A DNA stretch of 64,000 bases from Actinomadura cremea (lineage in GTDB: Bacteria > Actinomycetota > Actinomycetes > Streptosporangiales > Streptosporangiaceae), in NCBI RefSeq assembly GCF_014648495.1, contig NZ_BMRF01000009.1:213281-277280 (forward strand), written 5' to 3'. Shown one piece after another: positions 9,235-18,295 of this stretch (position 1 is the first letter of the stretch; every line of letters starts with the position of its first letter). The notes beneath the pieces were generated by a model, which saw nothing but the letters and a program-made list of their open reading frames with translations, ran no database searches and had not been told where the DNA came from. The translations under genes were made by a program, and so were the position numbers.

Positions 9235-10050
9235 GGTCGGCGCCACGACGCCGGCGGCCTCGTTGCGCCGCTTCCATTCCTCCTCGGACATCCGGGTGGT
9301 GTCGACGTCGGCCGCCGGCGCCCGGAGGGCGCCGACGGTCGCCTGCTCGCGCGGTGTGCGCGAAGGGGTCCCAGCCGAGGAACCGGCAGGCGTTCTCCCA
9401 GGTCGTTTTGCGGATCTCCGCGTCGGTGCAGCCGGCGTCCTCGAACTCCTCCCACGCCGACTCGGGCGACTCGGGCCACGTCGTGTCGGTGTGCGGGTGG
9501 TCGCACTCCCACGCGATGTTGTCGACGCCGATCCGGTGCCGCAGCTCCAGCCCGGTCGGGTCGGTGATGGAGCAGGCCAGGATGTGCTCCCGAAGACCTC
9601 GGACGGCTTCTTGCCGCCGAAGCCGTCGTCGTGGTGCAGCCACGTCTGGTTGCTGTAGTGCCGGTCGATCCGGTCGAAGTGGAACGGGGTCCAGCCGATG
9701 CCGCCCTCCGACAGCGCGACCTTCAGTTCGGGGAAGCGCCGCAGCGCCGGCCCGAACAGCAGGTCCTGCGCGGTGATCGCGGAGATCTGGCAGGCCGGCA
9801 CCATCAGGTGGTCGACCGACGCCTCCGCCGGGCGCTTGATCACGTCGAAGCCGGCGCCGATGTGCAGCGAGAGCACCATGTTGTCCTCGCGCAGCGCCTT
9901 GAGCATGGGGTCCCAGTAGCCGGACAGGAAGCTCGGCTACCCCTGGACGTGCGGGGTCTCCAGGAAGCTGACCGACCTGCAGCCCTTCCCGCCGATCCGG
10001 TGGATCTCCTCGGCGGCCGGCTCCACGTCCCACGCCGTCGGCGTTCCGCA
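9235..10050 (-). pseudogene. Decayed metal-dependent amidohydrolase (TIM-barrel, amidohydro_2 type)
   Basis: Amidohydrolase similarity is spread over two frames: GYWDPMLKALREDNMVLSLH, ALSEGGIGWTPFHFDRID, then (other frame) HRIGVDNIAWECDHPHTD and CRFLGWDPFAHT, then back to MSEEEWKRRNEAAG. Four lesions are visible. A TAG near 9937 replaces the tyrosine of the usual GYPSF. One base is missing near 9590 (EVFREHIL expected) and one near 9355 (HTPREQA expected). About 150 N-terminal residues, including the first metal site, are absent. With a nonsense codon and a missing 5' end the gene is dead even if the two small indels are sequencing errors. 10051-10257 holds nothing else recognisable. Confidence 0.8.
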
Positions 10051-10257
10051 CGGCCTTTGCCTCCTTTTGCGCGCACCGGCTTGTGGACGGGGCCGACGTC
10101 GTCCGTTCAGTCCTTCTGTGAATCGCGAAGTATGGACGGCTGTGCAGGTCAGGGTAGGAACGCTTGACGAATAGGAGCGCCCGACCGGTACGGACGGCGG
10201 ACGCGTTGGGTCTCGAGACGGAACGAGGGCGGTCCCTGCGGCCGAAGCGGTGCGAGG

Positions 10258-11292
10258 GTGCGGCGGTCGACCATGACCTGCATGTCCTCCCTCAAAGAAC
10301 CCGAGGTCGTGGCCGCGCCGGTCCGGCCGGACCGGCGGATCGCCGAGCTCGACGCGCTACGCGGCTTCGCGCTGTGCGGGATCATCTTCATCAACATCCC
10401 GCAGACGCTGGAGATGTTCGACCATGCCGGGCAATTGCCCGACGTCCTGCGCGTGCTCTTCCTCGGACGTTTCTACCCGATCTTCTATCTGCTCTTCGGG
10501 ATCGGGTTCGGGATCTTCCTGCGCTCCGCACGGCGGCGCGTTGCGCGGCCGCGGGTGCTGCTGCTGCGGAGGTTCGCGGCCCTCGGGTGCGCGGGCGTCC
10601 TGCTCCACCTGATCCAGCCGGGCGAGGTGCTGCTGCCCTTCGCCGTGGCCGGGGTGGCGGTGCTCATCCCGTTCAGCTTCCTCCAGGGGCGGACCCTGCT
10701 GGTGAGCGGAGCCGTGCTGACCGCCCTCGGCGTGCTGGCGGGGGTCGGGGGGCTCGGGCTGCTGCCGGGGTTGTTCGTGCTGGGGTTCGGGCTCGCGGAT
10801 CTCGGTGTCCCCGCGAATCTGGGACGGCGGACGGGGCCGGTCCTCGCACTCGGGCTCGGGGCGGCCGTGACCGGGACGCTGGCCTGGACGCTGATCGCGA
10901 TGGACCTGCCCGACGTCACCCAGATCCGGCTCGGGATGCTGTTCTCCCTGTCGATGGCCGCCGGCTACCTGACGCTCTTCCTGCTGCTGCTCCGTACCCC
11001 GGCCGGGCCCGCGGTGTCGTGGGTGCTGGCCCCGATGGGGCGCATGGCGCTGACCAACTACGTCACCGCGGCGCTGCTGTTCGTCCCGATCGGAGCGGCG
11101 ATGGGCCTGCGCGACTCGTCGGACTGGACGGCCGCGGCCCTGCTCGGAGTGAGCATCCTGGGAGTACAGGCATTGTTCAGTAGCCTGTGGCTGCGGGTGT
11201 TCCGCTACGGGCCGCTGGAATGGGCGTGGCGGTGCGCCACCTACCGGCGCCGGCTTCCGATCCGCGAGCAGAGAGGGCTCAGGACGGCATGA
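10258..11292 (+). CDS. DUF418 family (YeiB-like) membrane protein
   Basis: A protein of up to 344 residues. The N-terminal motif RIAELDALRGFALCGIIFIN and the C-terminal pattern (PMGRMALTNYV, later FRYGPLEWAWR) are the two signatures of DUF418 proteins, with about eight hydrophobic segments between. The start is uncertain: GTG 10258 or in-frame ATGs at 10273 and 10282; none has a strong ribosome site. It is the first gene of a coupled operon, its TGA overlapping the start of the next gene (ATGA at 11289). The function of the family is unknown; a link to envelope sensing is suggested only by the two-component genes behind it. Confidence 0.82.
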   Translation: MRRSTMTCMSSLKEPEVVAAPVRPDRRIAELDALRGFALCGIIFINIPQTLEMFDHAGQLPDVLRVLFLGRFYPIFYLLFGIGFGIFLRSARRRVARPRVLLLRRFAALGCAGVLLHLIQPGEVLLPFAVAGVAVLIPFSFLQGRTLLVSGAVLTALGVLAGVGGLGLLPGLFVLGFGLADLGVPANLGRRTGPVLALGLGAAVTGTLAWTLIAMDLPDVTQIRLGMLFSLSMAAGYLTLFLLLLRTPAGPAVSWVLAPMGRMALTNYVTAALLFVPIGAAMGLRDSSDWTAAALLGVSILGVQALFSSLWLRVFRYGPLEWAWRCATYRRRLPIREQRGLRTA

Positions 11293-12524
11293 CAGGACGG
11301 GCAGCCCGCAGGAGCCCGCTCTCCCGGGAGGCGGGCGGCGACGTCCTCATCGCGGCCGTCCTGGTCTCCGCCAACCTCGCACGGATCCCGCACGTCCTGG
11401 GCCTGCACCCCGCGGAACCGGGCTGGACGATCGCACTCGGCTACCTGCTCGCCTGCGCCGACCTGGCGGTCATCGCGGTCCGCCGGCACCATCCCGCGGC
11501 GGCCCTGGCCGTGGCCACGGCGGTACCGCTGGCGACCACCGCCCTTCCCGTGCGGCCCGCGCTGATCGGTCTCGGGATCGTGTTCTGCGCCTACACGGTC
11601 GCCGTCCGGGCGCCCTGGCCCCGGGCCGCCACCACCGTCGGCATCGCCTGCGCCGCCCACCTGGCGGGCGGGCTCGCCGCCGTGGCCGCGGGCGGCTCGG
11701 TGGACGGGCTGCTCCCGTTCTGGGGCGGACCGCCCCGGGACGCCTGGACGATGGCGACCGGGGCGATCGCGGCGTACTTCCTGCCCGCGATGGCGGGACT
11801 GACCGTCCGCACCCGCCGCCTCCACCGGGCCGAGGCCGCCGCCCGCATCGAACGCGACCGCGAGGAGCGGGCCGCGGCCGCGGTCGCCGAGGAACGCGCC
11901 AGGATCGCCCGCGAGCTGCACGACATCGCCGCGCACGACCTGTCGGCGATCGTGGTCCAGGCGGGCGCGGCCGACAGGCTCCTGGACCGTGATCCCGAGG
12001 CTGTGCGGGCCACGTTGCGTTCCATCCGGACGCAGGGCCGCGACACCCTCGCCGCGCTGCGCACGATGGTCGGCCTGATGCGCGAGCACGACCGGGAGGG
12101 CGGTACCCGGGCGCCGCAGCCGACGCTGGCCCGGCTGGCGGAACTCATCGAGCGCTCGCGCGAAACCGGGCTGACGGTCGAGTCGCGCACGACGGGCGAT
12201 CCGCGCCGTGTCCCGGTCACCGTCGACCTGGCGGTCTCCCGCCTCGTCCAGGAGGCGCTGGCCAACGCCAGGGAGCACGCTCCCGGCGCGCCCGTCACCG
12301 TGGACGTGGAGTTCGGCGACGCCACGCTGCGCGTCACCGTCCGCAACGACGAACCACACCGGCCTCCCAGCCCGGCCGCGGCCGGTCACGGGCGCGGTCA
12401 CGGGCTTCTGGGCATGCGCGAACGCGTGCAGCACGCCGGCGGCGACCTGCGCACCGGTCCGCGTCCCGGCGGCGGCTGGCGGGTCGACGCGACCTTTCCC
12501 ACCGGCCCGGTGGGGGAGCGGTGA
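11289..12524 (+). CDS. Sensor histidine kinase, HisKA_3 (NarL/DesK-like) type
   Basis: A 411-residue protein. The N-terminal half has about six transmembrane segments and only short loops, so the signal is probably sensed in or at the membrane. A coiled stretch rich in arginine and glutamate leads to the dimerisation helix with ARIARELHDIAAHDLS; H211 is the expected phosphorylation site. The catalytic domain shows an N-box (VQEALANAREHAPG) and a G-box (GHGLLGMRERV). Start and stop overlap both neighbours (ATGA with DUF418, GTGA with the response regulator), indicating one operon and a cognate pair. Confidence 0.92.
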   Translation: MTGRAARRSPLSREAGGDVLIAAVLVSANLARIPHVLGLHPAEPGWTIALGYLLACADLAVIAVRRHHPAAALAVATAVPLATTALPVRPALIGLGIVFCAYTVAVRAPWPRAATTVGIACAAHLAGGLAAVAAGGSVDGLLPFWGGPPRDAWTMATGAIAAYFLPAMAGLTVRTRRLHRAEAAARIERDREERAAAAVAEERARIARELHDIAAHDLSAIVVQAGAADRLLDRDPEAVRATLRSIRTQGRDTLAALRTMVGLMREHDREGGTRAPQPTLARLAELIERSRETGLTVESRTTGDPRRVPVTVDLAVSRLVQEALANAREHAPGAPVTVDVEFGDATLRVTVRNDEPHRPPSPAAAGHGRGHGLLGMRERVQHAGGDLRTGPRPGGGWRVDATFPTGPVGER

Positions 12525-13192
12525 CCATCCGGGTGCTGATCGCCGACGACCAGGCGGTCGTCCGTGCCGGGTTCCGTACGATCCTGGAGGCCGAGCCCGA
12601 CATCGAGATCACCGGGGAGGCCGCGGACGGCGCGGACGCCGTCCGGCTCGCCCGCCGGGACCGGCCGGACCTGGTGCTGATGGACGTGCGGATGCCCGTG
12701 CTGGACGGCATCGCCGCGACCGAGCGACTGGCCGGCCCGACGGTCGACGATCCGCTCGCCGTCCTGATCGTCACCACCTTCGACCTGGACGAGTACGTCT
12801 TCGACGCGCTGCGCGGCGGGGCCTGCGGCTTCCTGCTCAAGGACATCGAGCCCGACGAGCTGATCCAGGCCGTCCGGGTCGTGGTGTCCGGCCAGGGGCT
12901 CCTCGCCCCGGCGGTGACCCGGCGGCTGATCGCGGAGTACGGCCGCGCCTCCCGCGCGGCGCGGCCGGGCCCGCGTCCGCTGCCCGACCTCACCGCCCGG
13001 GAACGGGACATGCTGCTGCTGATCGCCCGCGGCCTGTCCAACGCGGAGATCGCCGGGACCCTGTTCCTCAGCGTCTCGACGGTCAAGACCCACGTGGCCC
13101 GGCTTCTGGCCAAGATCGACTGCCGGGACCGCGTGCACGCCGTCATCTACGCCTACGAGCACGGAATGGTCGAGCCCGGCGAGGCCCCGTGA
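12521..13192 (+). CDS. NarL/FixJ-family response regulator
   Basis: A 223-residue protein from a GTG that overlaps the kinase stop (GTGA at 12521-12524). The receiver domain has the acidic pocket (LIADDQ), the phospho-acceptor D55 in LVLMDVRMP, and the conserved threonine and lysine (VTTFD, LLKD). The C-terminal LuxR helix-turn-helix is complete: LTARERDMLLLIARGLSNAE followed by LFLSVSTVKTHVARLL. It should be phosphorylated by the preceding kinase and act as a transcription factor. No target dyad could be assigned. Confidence 0.94.
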   Translation: MTIRVLIADDQAVVRAGFRTILEAEPDIEITGEAADGADAVRLARRDRPDLVLMDVRMPVLDGIAATERLAGPTVDDPLAVLIVTTFDLDEYVFDALRGGACGFLLKDIEPDELIQAVRVVVSGQGLLAPAVTRRLIAEYGRASRAARPGPRPLPDLTARERDMLLLIARGLSNAEIAGTLFLSVSTVKTHVARLLAKIDCRDRVHAVIYAYEHGMVEPGEAP

Positions 13193-13205
13193 CCACCGCA
13201 TCGGC

Positions 13206-13850
13206 TCACCGGGCCCGGGGCGCCTCGAGCGCCAGCGCCTTCAGTTCGGCGAGGCCCTCACGGTAGGCGTTGACGTCGCAGGGGCCCGAGATTCCTTCGA
13301 CCGTGCCGCTGGACGAGAACTGCAGGACCGAGATCGGCTCCCCGCCGAACCGTTTCCACCACGAGTCCTGGACCTTCTTGTACAGCGACTTCGGCGACCC
13401 CGACCCGGTCACGTAGTGGGACTGCCAGATCGTGTCGAAGAAGTCCAGGTCGGGGCGGCCGGTCTGCTCCCAGTACCAGCGGGGGTAGTAGCCGATCACC
13501 GGGTGACCGTTCGTACGGTCCTTGAACTCGGCGACCCAGTCGCGGGCCGTGGCCGCGTTCGCGCCGGACGCCTCCACGTCCAGCGCGACGGCGAGACCGG
13601 ACACGTCGCCGGCCTTGTCGAGGAAGTACCGCGCCTGGTCGGCGCCGTCACCGCCGTGCAGGAAGTGGTACGCGCCCGGCAGGAAAGCGTCGCCGAGGTC
13701 GCGCATCCCATCGCGGTTGTGGGCCCAGGTCGGGTTCGTGTATCCCGTCGACTCGGTCACCTTGGAGAAGGCGAACCGGATGCCGTCCTGGTGGACGGCT
13801 TTCCAGCTCGGCTTTCCCTGATAGCTCGCAACGTCCACTCCGTAGATCAA
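13206..13850 (-). CDS. GH25 lysozyme-like muramidase
   Basis: A 214-residue protein starting at a TTG (13850), supported by TTAGGAGG 6 nt upstream. The GH25 signatures are present: GVDVASYQG at the N-terminus with the first catalytic acid, the AYHFL strand, and DVEASG with the DxE catalytic pair in mid-protein. WQSHYV and LQFSSSGTV follow near the end. Length matches one catalytic domain. There is no signal peptide or wall-binding domain, so export would need another route, or the enzyme acts after lysis. It converges with the response regulator gene. Confidence 0.88.
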   Translation of the reverse strand: MIYGVDVASYQGKPSWKAVHQDGIRFAFSKVTESTGYTNPTWAHNRDGMRDLGDAFLPGAYHFLHGGDGADQARYFLDKAGDVSGLAVALDVEASGANAATARDWVAEFKDRTNGHPVIGYYPRWYWEQTGRPDLDFFDTIWQSHYVTGSGSPKSLYKKVQDSWWKRFGGEPISVLQFSSSGTVEGISGPCDVNAYREGLAELKALALEAPRAR

Positions 13851-14300
13851 CAGTGCCTCCTAAGGGCGGGGGACGGACCCGAGGGGCCGGGGAGCGTGCC
13901 CGACCGAACCGGCACGGTTCTTCGGCTCTCGTCACGGAGCCTCCTCGGCTCGGGCGCGAATGAATGCGCCGCTACGTTATGTAGCTACCCGGTTTCTTTG
14001 TGTCGCCGCAGTGAGGGTCTCGTGCAGGCCCCGTCCAGAGCGGACGAGCGCAGCGTCCACCGGCCGACCTGCTCGCCGCCCGTGTGGGACGTGTCGCTCT
14101 GGGTAGTGCGGCGAGCGTGGGGATCATCGAAGCGGTCACCGTCTTCCCGTGGGGCGCCGTCGTCCCGCCGGCGCAGGTGCTCCGCGCGCCGGTGGTCCGC
14201 GAGCCGGTCCCGTCGCCATGGTGATCAAGTGAACCGGTTCCGGCGGACGCGGCCCCGGACATCCCGAGCAACGGTCGGCTTCGGAACGGGTGGGAGATCG
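13851..14300. promoter_or_regulatory. 450-nt upstream region of the carotenoid operon with a small dyad at 13971-13985
   Basis: No supported gene. The one feature I see is GCTAC-gttat-GTAGC at 13971-13985, five-base arms around a five-base centre, in an otherwise GC-rich stretch. Its position between the divergent lysozyme and carotenoid transcripts would suit an operator, but arms of this size can arise by chance. GGGAGA at about 14293 is the ribosome site of the next gene. Confidence 0.25.
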
Positions 14301-15131
14301 ATGGCGCGGCGCCGTGCTCCGGTTGCCGCACGTGCGGCGAAGAGATCGAACCGCTTCAAGGCGGTGGGCGCCGGTTGCCTGGCGTCCATGGTCGCGGCGC
14401 AGGTCGCGTCGGGGGTGAGACCGGACCCGGTGCGCTGGACCGGCCCGGTCGTGGGCCTGCTGACCGCGGGTGCGGGGTGCTTCGCCGCCTCGCGACTCGG
14501 AGCCGGGCGGGCGGTGGGGGCCGTGGGCGCCGCGGTGACGCTGGGTTTCGCGGCGGAGTGGGTGGGCGTGCGGGCGGGAGTGCCCTTCGGGCGGTACGCC
14601 TACACGGGGACTCTGCGGCCGCAGGTGGGCGGTGTCCCGGTGACGGTCGCGGCGGCATGGGCGGGCATGGGACTGGCGTCGCACGCGGTCGCGGCCACGC
14701 TCGTCCCGGACGAGCGGCGGTGGACGCGGGTCGCGGTCGGTGCCTCGGCGCTCACGGCCTGGGACCTGTTCCTGGATCCGCAGATGCTGCGGCTGGACCT
14801 GTGGAGATGGGCGCGGCGCGGAGCCTACCGGGGCGTCCCGGCCGGGAACTTCGCCGGATGGCTGGGAGTGTCGGCGCTGTTGATGGGCGCGGTCGACTCG
14901 ATCGTCGGTGCGGAGCGCGACGTGGCGGCGGGGCTGGTGGCGACGTACGCGGTGATGGCGGGCATGGAGACGCTGGCGTTCGCGGCGGTGTTCCAGCCGC
15001 CCGACCCGCTCGTCGCGGCGGTCGGCGGGACCGCGATGGGCGCGTTCGCGATCCCCGCGGCGGTGCTGGCGGCGCGGCGGCGGACCGCCGGGCCCCGGAC
15101 GGGTGGGAGGACGGGCCGATGGCCGAGGTGA
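14301..15131 (+). CDS. CruF-like carotenoid hydratase (carotenoid biosynthesis membrane protein)
   Basis: A 276-residue membrane protein from the ATG at 14301 (GGGAGA upstream). The family hallmarks are visible: GFAAEWVGVRAGVPFGRYAY in the first half, TAWDLFLDPQM in the middle, and YRGVPAGNFAGWLGVS after it; the DLFLDP segment carries the conserved acidic residues. CruF adds water across the terminal double bond of acyclic carotenoids, giving 1'-hydroxy ends. It is first in an operon with a CrtI-type desaturase and a glycosyltransferase, which fits making a hydroxylated end for glycosylation. Its stop overlaps the next start by 13 nt. Confidence 0.82.
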   Translation: MARRRAPVAARAAKRSNRFKAVGAGCLASMVAAQVASGVRPDPVRWTGPVVGLLTAGAGCFAASRLGAGRAVGAVGAAVTLGFAAEWVGVRAGVPFGRYAYTGTLRPQVGGVPVTVAAAWAGMGLASHAVAATLVPDERRWTRVAVGASALTAWDLFLDPQMLRLDLWRWARRGAYRGVPAGNFAGWLGVSALLMGAVDSIVGAERDVAAGLVATYAVMAGMETLAFAAVFQPPDPLVAAVGGTAMGAFAIPAAVLAARRRTAGPRTGGRTGRWPR

Positions 15132-16579
15132 TCGTGGTCGGCGGCGGAGTCGGGGGCATGACCGCCGCGCTGCTGCTGGCGCGGGCCGGTCACCGGGTCC
15201 GGCTGCACGAGCAGCTGGACCGGCTCGGCGGCAAGCTCGCCGAGCGAACGCGGGACGGGTTCACCTTCTCGCTCGGGCCGTCGCTGCTCACCCTGCCCGA
15301 GACGTTCCGGGAGCTGGGCGTCGGGCGGTCGGCCGTCGCCCTGGACGAGCTGTGCAGGTACCGGTTCGCCGACGGATCGGTCCTGCGGGCCCATCGCGAC
15401 CCGGCCCGGATGACCGCGGAGGTGGAGCGGTTCGCGCCGGGGCAGGGCGCGGCGTGGCGGGCCTTCTACGCGTGGGCGCGCGGGTGTTACGAGGCGTCGC
15501 GGCGAACGTTCTTCGCGGGCCCGATCGGCCGCCGGCCGCAGGAGGGACGTCCGCGCGACCTCCTGGCCGTCGCGCCGGGACGGACGCTGCACGGCCTGGC
15601 GTGCCGGTTCTTCGACGACCGGCGGTTGCGGCAGTACGTCGGGCGCTACGCCACGTACGCCGGGTCGAGCCCCTACCGGGCACCGGCCGCGCTCGGGTGC
15701 GTTCCGGCGATCGAGCACGGGTCCGGCGGCTGGTACGTCCCGGGCGGGCTGGCGCGTCTCGCGGACGAACTGGCGGGTCTGCTGGACGACGCGGGCGTGG
15801 AGATCCGCACCGGCAGCACGGTGGTGCGTGTCCTGGCCGATGGCGAGTCGGTGAAGGGCGTGGTGCTGGCGTCGGGGGAGCGGGAGGCCGCGGACGCGGT
15901 GGTGGTCAACGCCGACGCGGCGGCGCTGTACGGCCGGCTGCTGCCCGATCGGCGGCGGCTGCGCCGGATCGCCGCGCTCGGCCCGTCGTCCTCGGCGTTC
16001 CTGCTGCTCGCGGGCGTGGACGGCCGGACCGAGCGGTCGCCGCACCATGCGGTCGTCTTCTCGGGCGACTACCGGCGGGAGTTCGCCGACATCTTCCGGC
16101 GGCGGGTGCCGCCGGAGGACCCGACGGTGTACATCGGCCGTTCGGTGGTGGACGACCCGTCGCAGGCGCCCCCCGGGGCGGAGAACTGGACGATGCTGGT
16201 CAACGTCCCGGCGGGCGCCCCCGAGCGGTGGCCGATGGCACCGGACGCGTACCGCGATCTGGTGCTGGAGCGGCTGGCCGGGCGCGGGCACGACCTGTCG
16301 GGACGGCTGCGGTTCGTGGACCTGTTCACGCCCGCGGACCTGCGGGACCGGTACGGGGCGTGGGGCGGGGCGATCTACGGCACCGCGTACCGGGGGCGGC
16401 TGGCGCCGCTGCGCCGTCCGGGGAACCGCGGGCCGCGCCGCGGCCTGTACCTGGTGGGCGGTTCGGTGCATCCCGGAGGCGGGCTCCCGCTGGTGGCGAT
16501 GAGCGGGCGCATCGTGGCGTCCCTGGTGGAGGAGGACTTCCCGCCGGTCCGGCCGGGACGGGCGGGAGCGCGGCCATGA
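15119..16579 (+). CDS. CrtI-type carotenoid desaturase (CrtD-like, second desaturase)
   Basis: A 486-residue FAD enzyme. The N-terminal dinucleotide motif is VIVVGGGVGGMTAALLLARA, followed by the GGK motif and SLGPSLLTLPE, typical of CrtI/CrtD enzymes. The C-terminal FAD-contacting motif reads LYLVGGSVHPGGGLPLVAMS. Because a separate crtI beside crtB lies 4.4 kb away, this copy probably acts late, for example as the C-3',4' desaturase of a hydroxylated acyclic carotenoid. Overlaps with the CruF-like gene (13 nt) and the glycosyltransferase (ATGA) show one operon. Confidence 0.87.
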   Translation: MAEVIVVGGGVGGMTAALLLARAGHRVRLHEQLDRLGGKLAERTRDGFTFSLGPSLLTLPETFRELGVGRSAVALDELCRYRFADGSVLRAHRDPARMTAEVERFAPGQGAAWRAFYAWARGCYEASRRTFFAGPIGRRPQEGRPRDLLAVAPGRTLHGLACRFFDDRRLRQYVGRYATYAGSSPYRAPAALGCVPAIEHGSGGWYVPGGLARLADELAGLLDDAGVEIRTGSTVVRVLADGESVKGVVLASGEREAADAVVVNADAAALYGRLLPDRRRLRRIAALGPSSSAFLLLAGVDGRTERSPHHAVVFSGDYRREFADIFRRRVPPEDPTVYIGRSVVDDPSQAPPGAENWTMLVNVPAGAPERWPMAPDAYRDLVLERLAGRGHDLSGRLRFVDLFTPADLRDRYGAWGGAIYGTAYRGRLAPLRRPGNRGPRRGLYLVGGSVHPGGGLPLVAMSGRIVASLVEEDFPPVRPGRAGARP

Positions 16580-17733
16580 GGGCGCTGACCGCCGCCGAGG
16601 CCGTCGCCGCGCTGGTGGTGACGGCGCGGTTGGCGCGCGGTCGGGACCGTCCGCCGCCCCTGGCCGCGCCCCCTCGCCCGCGCCCGGCCGGGCCGATCTC
16701 GGTGGTGATCCCCGCCCGCGACGAGGAGCGGCGGATCCGGGAGTGCCTGGTGCCGCTGCTGGACGATCCGGCGGTGCGGGAGGTGATCGTCGTCGACGAC
16801 CGGTCCCGCGACGGCACGGCGCGGCTCGCGGCCGGACTGGGCGCGGTCGTCGTCGCGGGCACCGAGCCGCCCGACGGATGGGTGGGCAAGCAGTGGGCGC
16901 TGCGGCAGGGACTGCGGGCCGCGACGGGGCCCGCCGTGGTGCTGCTGGACGCCGACACCCGCCCGAGGCCCGGCCTGTGCGCGGCACTCGCCGACCTGCT
17001 GAAGGACTGCGACCTGGTCAGCGCCGGTCCCCGTTTCATCACCGGGGGCGGTCTCGAGCAGGCGTTGCACGCCTCGTTCCTGGCCACGCTGGTGTACCGG
17101 TTCGGGCCGATCGGCCCGGCCGCGCGCAGGCCCGGACGGCTGCTGGTCAACGGCCAGTGCCTGGCCTTCCGCAAGGACGCGATGGTGCGGGCCGACGCGT
17201 TCGCCCGGGTGCGGGGCCATCTCACCGACGACGTCGCGCTGGGACGGCTGCTGGCGCGCGACGGGTGGCGGGTCGCGTTCGTCGACGCGGGCGCGTTCCT
17301 GGAGGTCGACATGCACACCGGCGCCGCCGACGTGTGGCGGGAGTGGGGGCGCTCGATCGCGCTGCGGGACGTCACGACGCCGCTCGGGCTCGCCGGCGAT
17401 CTGGCGGCGGTGTGGCTGACCATGGCCTTGCCGGTACTGCGCCTGCTGTCCGGGCGTCCCGGCCCGCTGGACCTGGCGCTGCTGGCGCAGCGGTTCCTGC
17501 TGATGGGCGCGCTGCGCGGCAGCTACCGCGCTCCGGGTGCGGGCCTGGCCCTGTCGCCGCTGCTGGACCCGGTCACCGCCGTCCGGCTGACCCGGTCCGT
17601 GCTGCGTCCCGCGCGGACCTGGCGCGGCCGCGCCTACGGCCGGCGTGCGCGCGTGACGTCCGGCCGTGCACGTCCGGCCGCCGCCGCTCCGCGCGCTCGG
17701 CCAGGGCGGCCTGACCGAAGCGTGCGCCGATGA
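16576..17733 (+). CDS. Family 2 glycosyltransferase, putative carotenoid glycosyltransferase
   Basis: A 385-residue protein, its start overlapping the desaturase stop (ATGA at 16576). One N-terminal hydrophobic helix anchors a GT-A domain: SVVIPARDEERRIRECL, VIVVDDRSRDGT, the DxD motif in LLDADTRP, and GHLTDDVALGRLL as the acceptor/base region. Two or three hydrophobic segments close the protein, as in CruC/CrtQ-type enzymes that sugar-modify 1'-hydroxy carotenoids. Position directly after the hydratase and desaturase supports that role. The last 161 nt overlap the convergent PlsY gene and code for a basic, low-complexity tail, so the functional domain probably ends before it. Confidence 0.83.
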   Translation: MRALTAAEAVAALVVTARLARGRDRPPPLAAPPRPRPAGPISVVIPARDEERRIRECLVPLLDDPAVREVIVVDDRSRDGTARLAAGLGAVVVAGTEPPDGWVGKQWALRQGLRAATGPAVVLLDADTRPRPGLCAALADLLKDCDLVSAGPRFITGGGLEQALHASFLATLVYRFGPIGPAARRPGRLLVNGQCLAFRKDAMVRADAFARVRGHLTDDVALGRLLARDGWRVAFVDAGAFLEVDMHTGAADVWREWGRSIALRDVTTPLGLAGDLAAVWLTMALPVLRLLSGRPGPLDLALLAQRFLLMGALRGSYRAPGAGLALSPLLDPVTAVRLTRSVLRPARTWRGRAYGRRARVTSGRARPAAAAPRARPGRPDRSVRR

Positions 17734-18295
17734 AGGTCATCAGCATCCCGGTGCCCGCCACGTGCGCGGCGGGGGCGAACGGCAGCTGCAGCGCGGGCAG
17801 CGCGAACACCGCGACCCGTGCGCCCTTGGCGAACGAGCCGGTCGCCAGGCCGACGGCGGCGAGCGTCCCGAGCCCCAGCCCGAACGCCGGCGGGCAGATG
17901 ACCGCCATGCCGCCGACGAAGGTCAGCACGCAGCGCCCGCCGCGGCGTCCGGCGAACACCGGCCAGGCGTGCCCGGCCATGGCCGCGCCCACCGCCGTGT
18001 ACACCGGGACGGCGCTGCGCCCGCGGAGCCGACCGCCCGCACCCGTCCGCGCGCCGTCGGCCACCAGGCCGAGCAGCCCCGCCGCGGTGCCCTTGAGGAG
18101 GTCGCCGGCGAACACCGGCGCGGCCGACCGGGCGCCCAGGCGTTGCCTGACGTTCCAGAAGCCGGGGTTGCGGTCGCCCACCGAGCGCGGGTCGAAGCCG
18201 TGGGCGCGGCCGACCAGCACCGCGACCGGCACCGAGCCGAGCAGGTAACCGCCGATGACCGGGACGAGCACGGATGTGACGGGAACGGGAGTCAT
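17573..18295 (-). CDS. PlsY-like acyl-phosphate acyltransferase
   Basis: A 240-residue polytopic membrane protein from the ATG at 18295 (GGAAGG upstream). It carries the three PlsY motifs: [14 protein letters not shown], then [15 protein letters not shown], then [14 protein letters not shown]. PlsY normally moves an acyl chain from acyl-phosphate to glycerol-3-phosphate. This copy is about 40 residues longer than usual, with a basic C-terminal tail, and is embedded in a carotenoid cluster, overlapping the glycosyltransferase 3' end and the CrtA-like 5' end. With the PlsX paralogue nearby, acylation of the carotenoid sugar is a plausible but unproven role; an extra housekeeping copy is the alternative. 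Confidence 0.8.
   Translation of the reverse strand: MTPVPVTSVLVPVIGGYLLGSVPVAVLVGRAHGFDPRSVGDRNPGFWNVRQRLGARSAAPVFAGDLLKGTAAGLLGLVADGARTGAGGRLRGRSAVPVYTAVGAAMAGHAWPVFAGRRGGRCVLTFVGGMAVICPPAFGLGLGTLAAVGLATGSFAKGARVAVFALPALQLPFAPAAHVAGTGMLMTFIGARFGQAALAERAERRRPDVHGRTSRAHAGRRRGRARSARDAARTGSAGRR

Noticed and set aside
13971-13985. GCTAC-gttat-GTAGC as a light-responsive CarH/LitR operator
   Set aside because: No CarH/LitR gene is present and the dyad does not match a known CarH site; only listed as a weak regulatory candidate.
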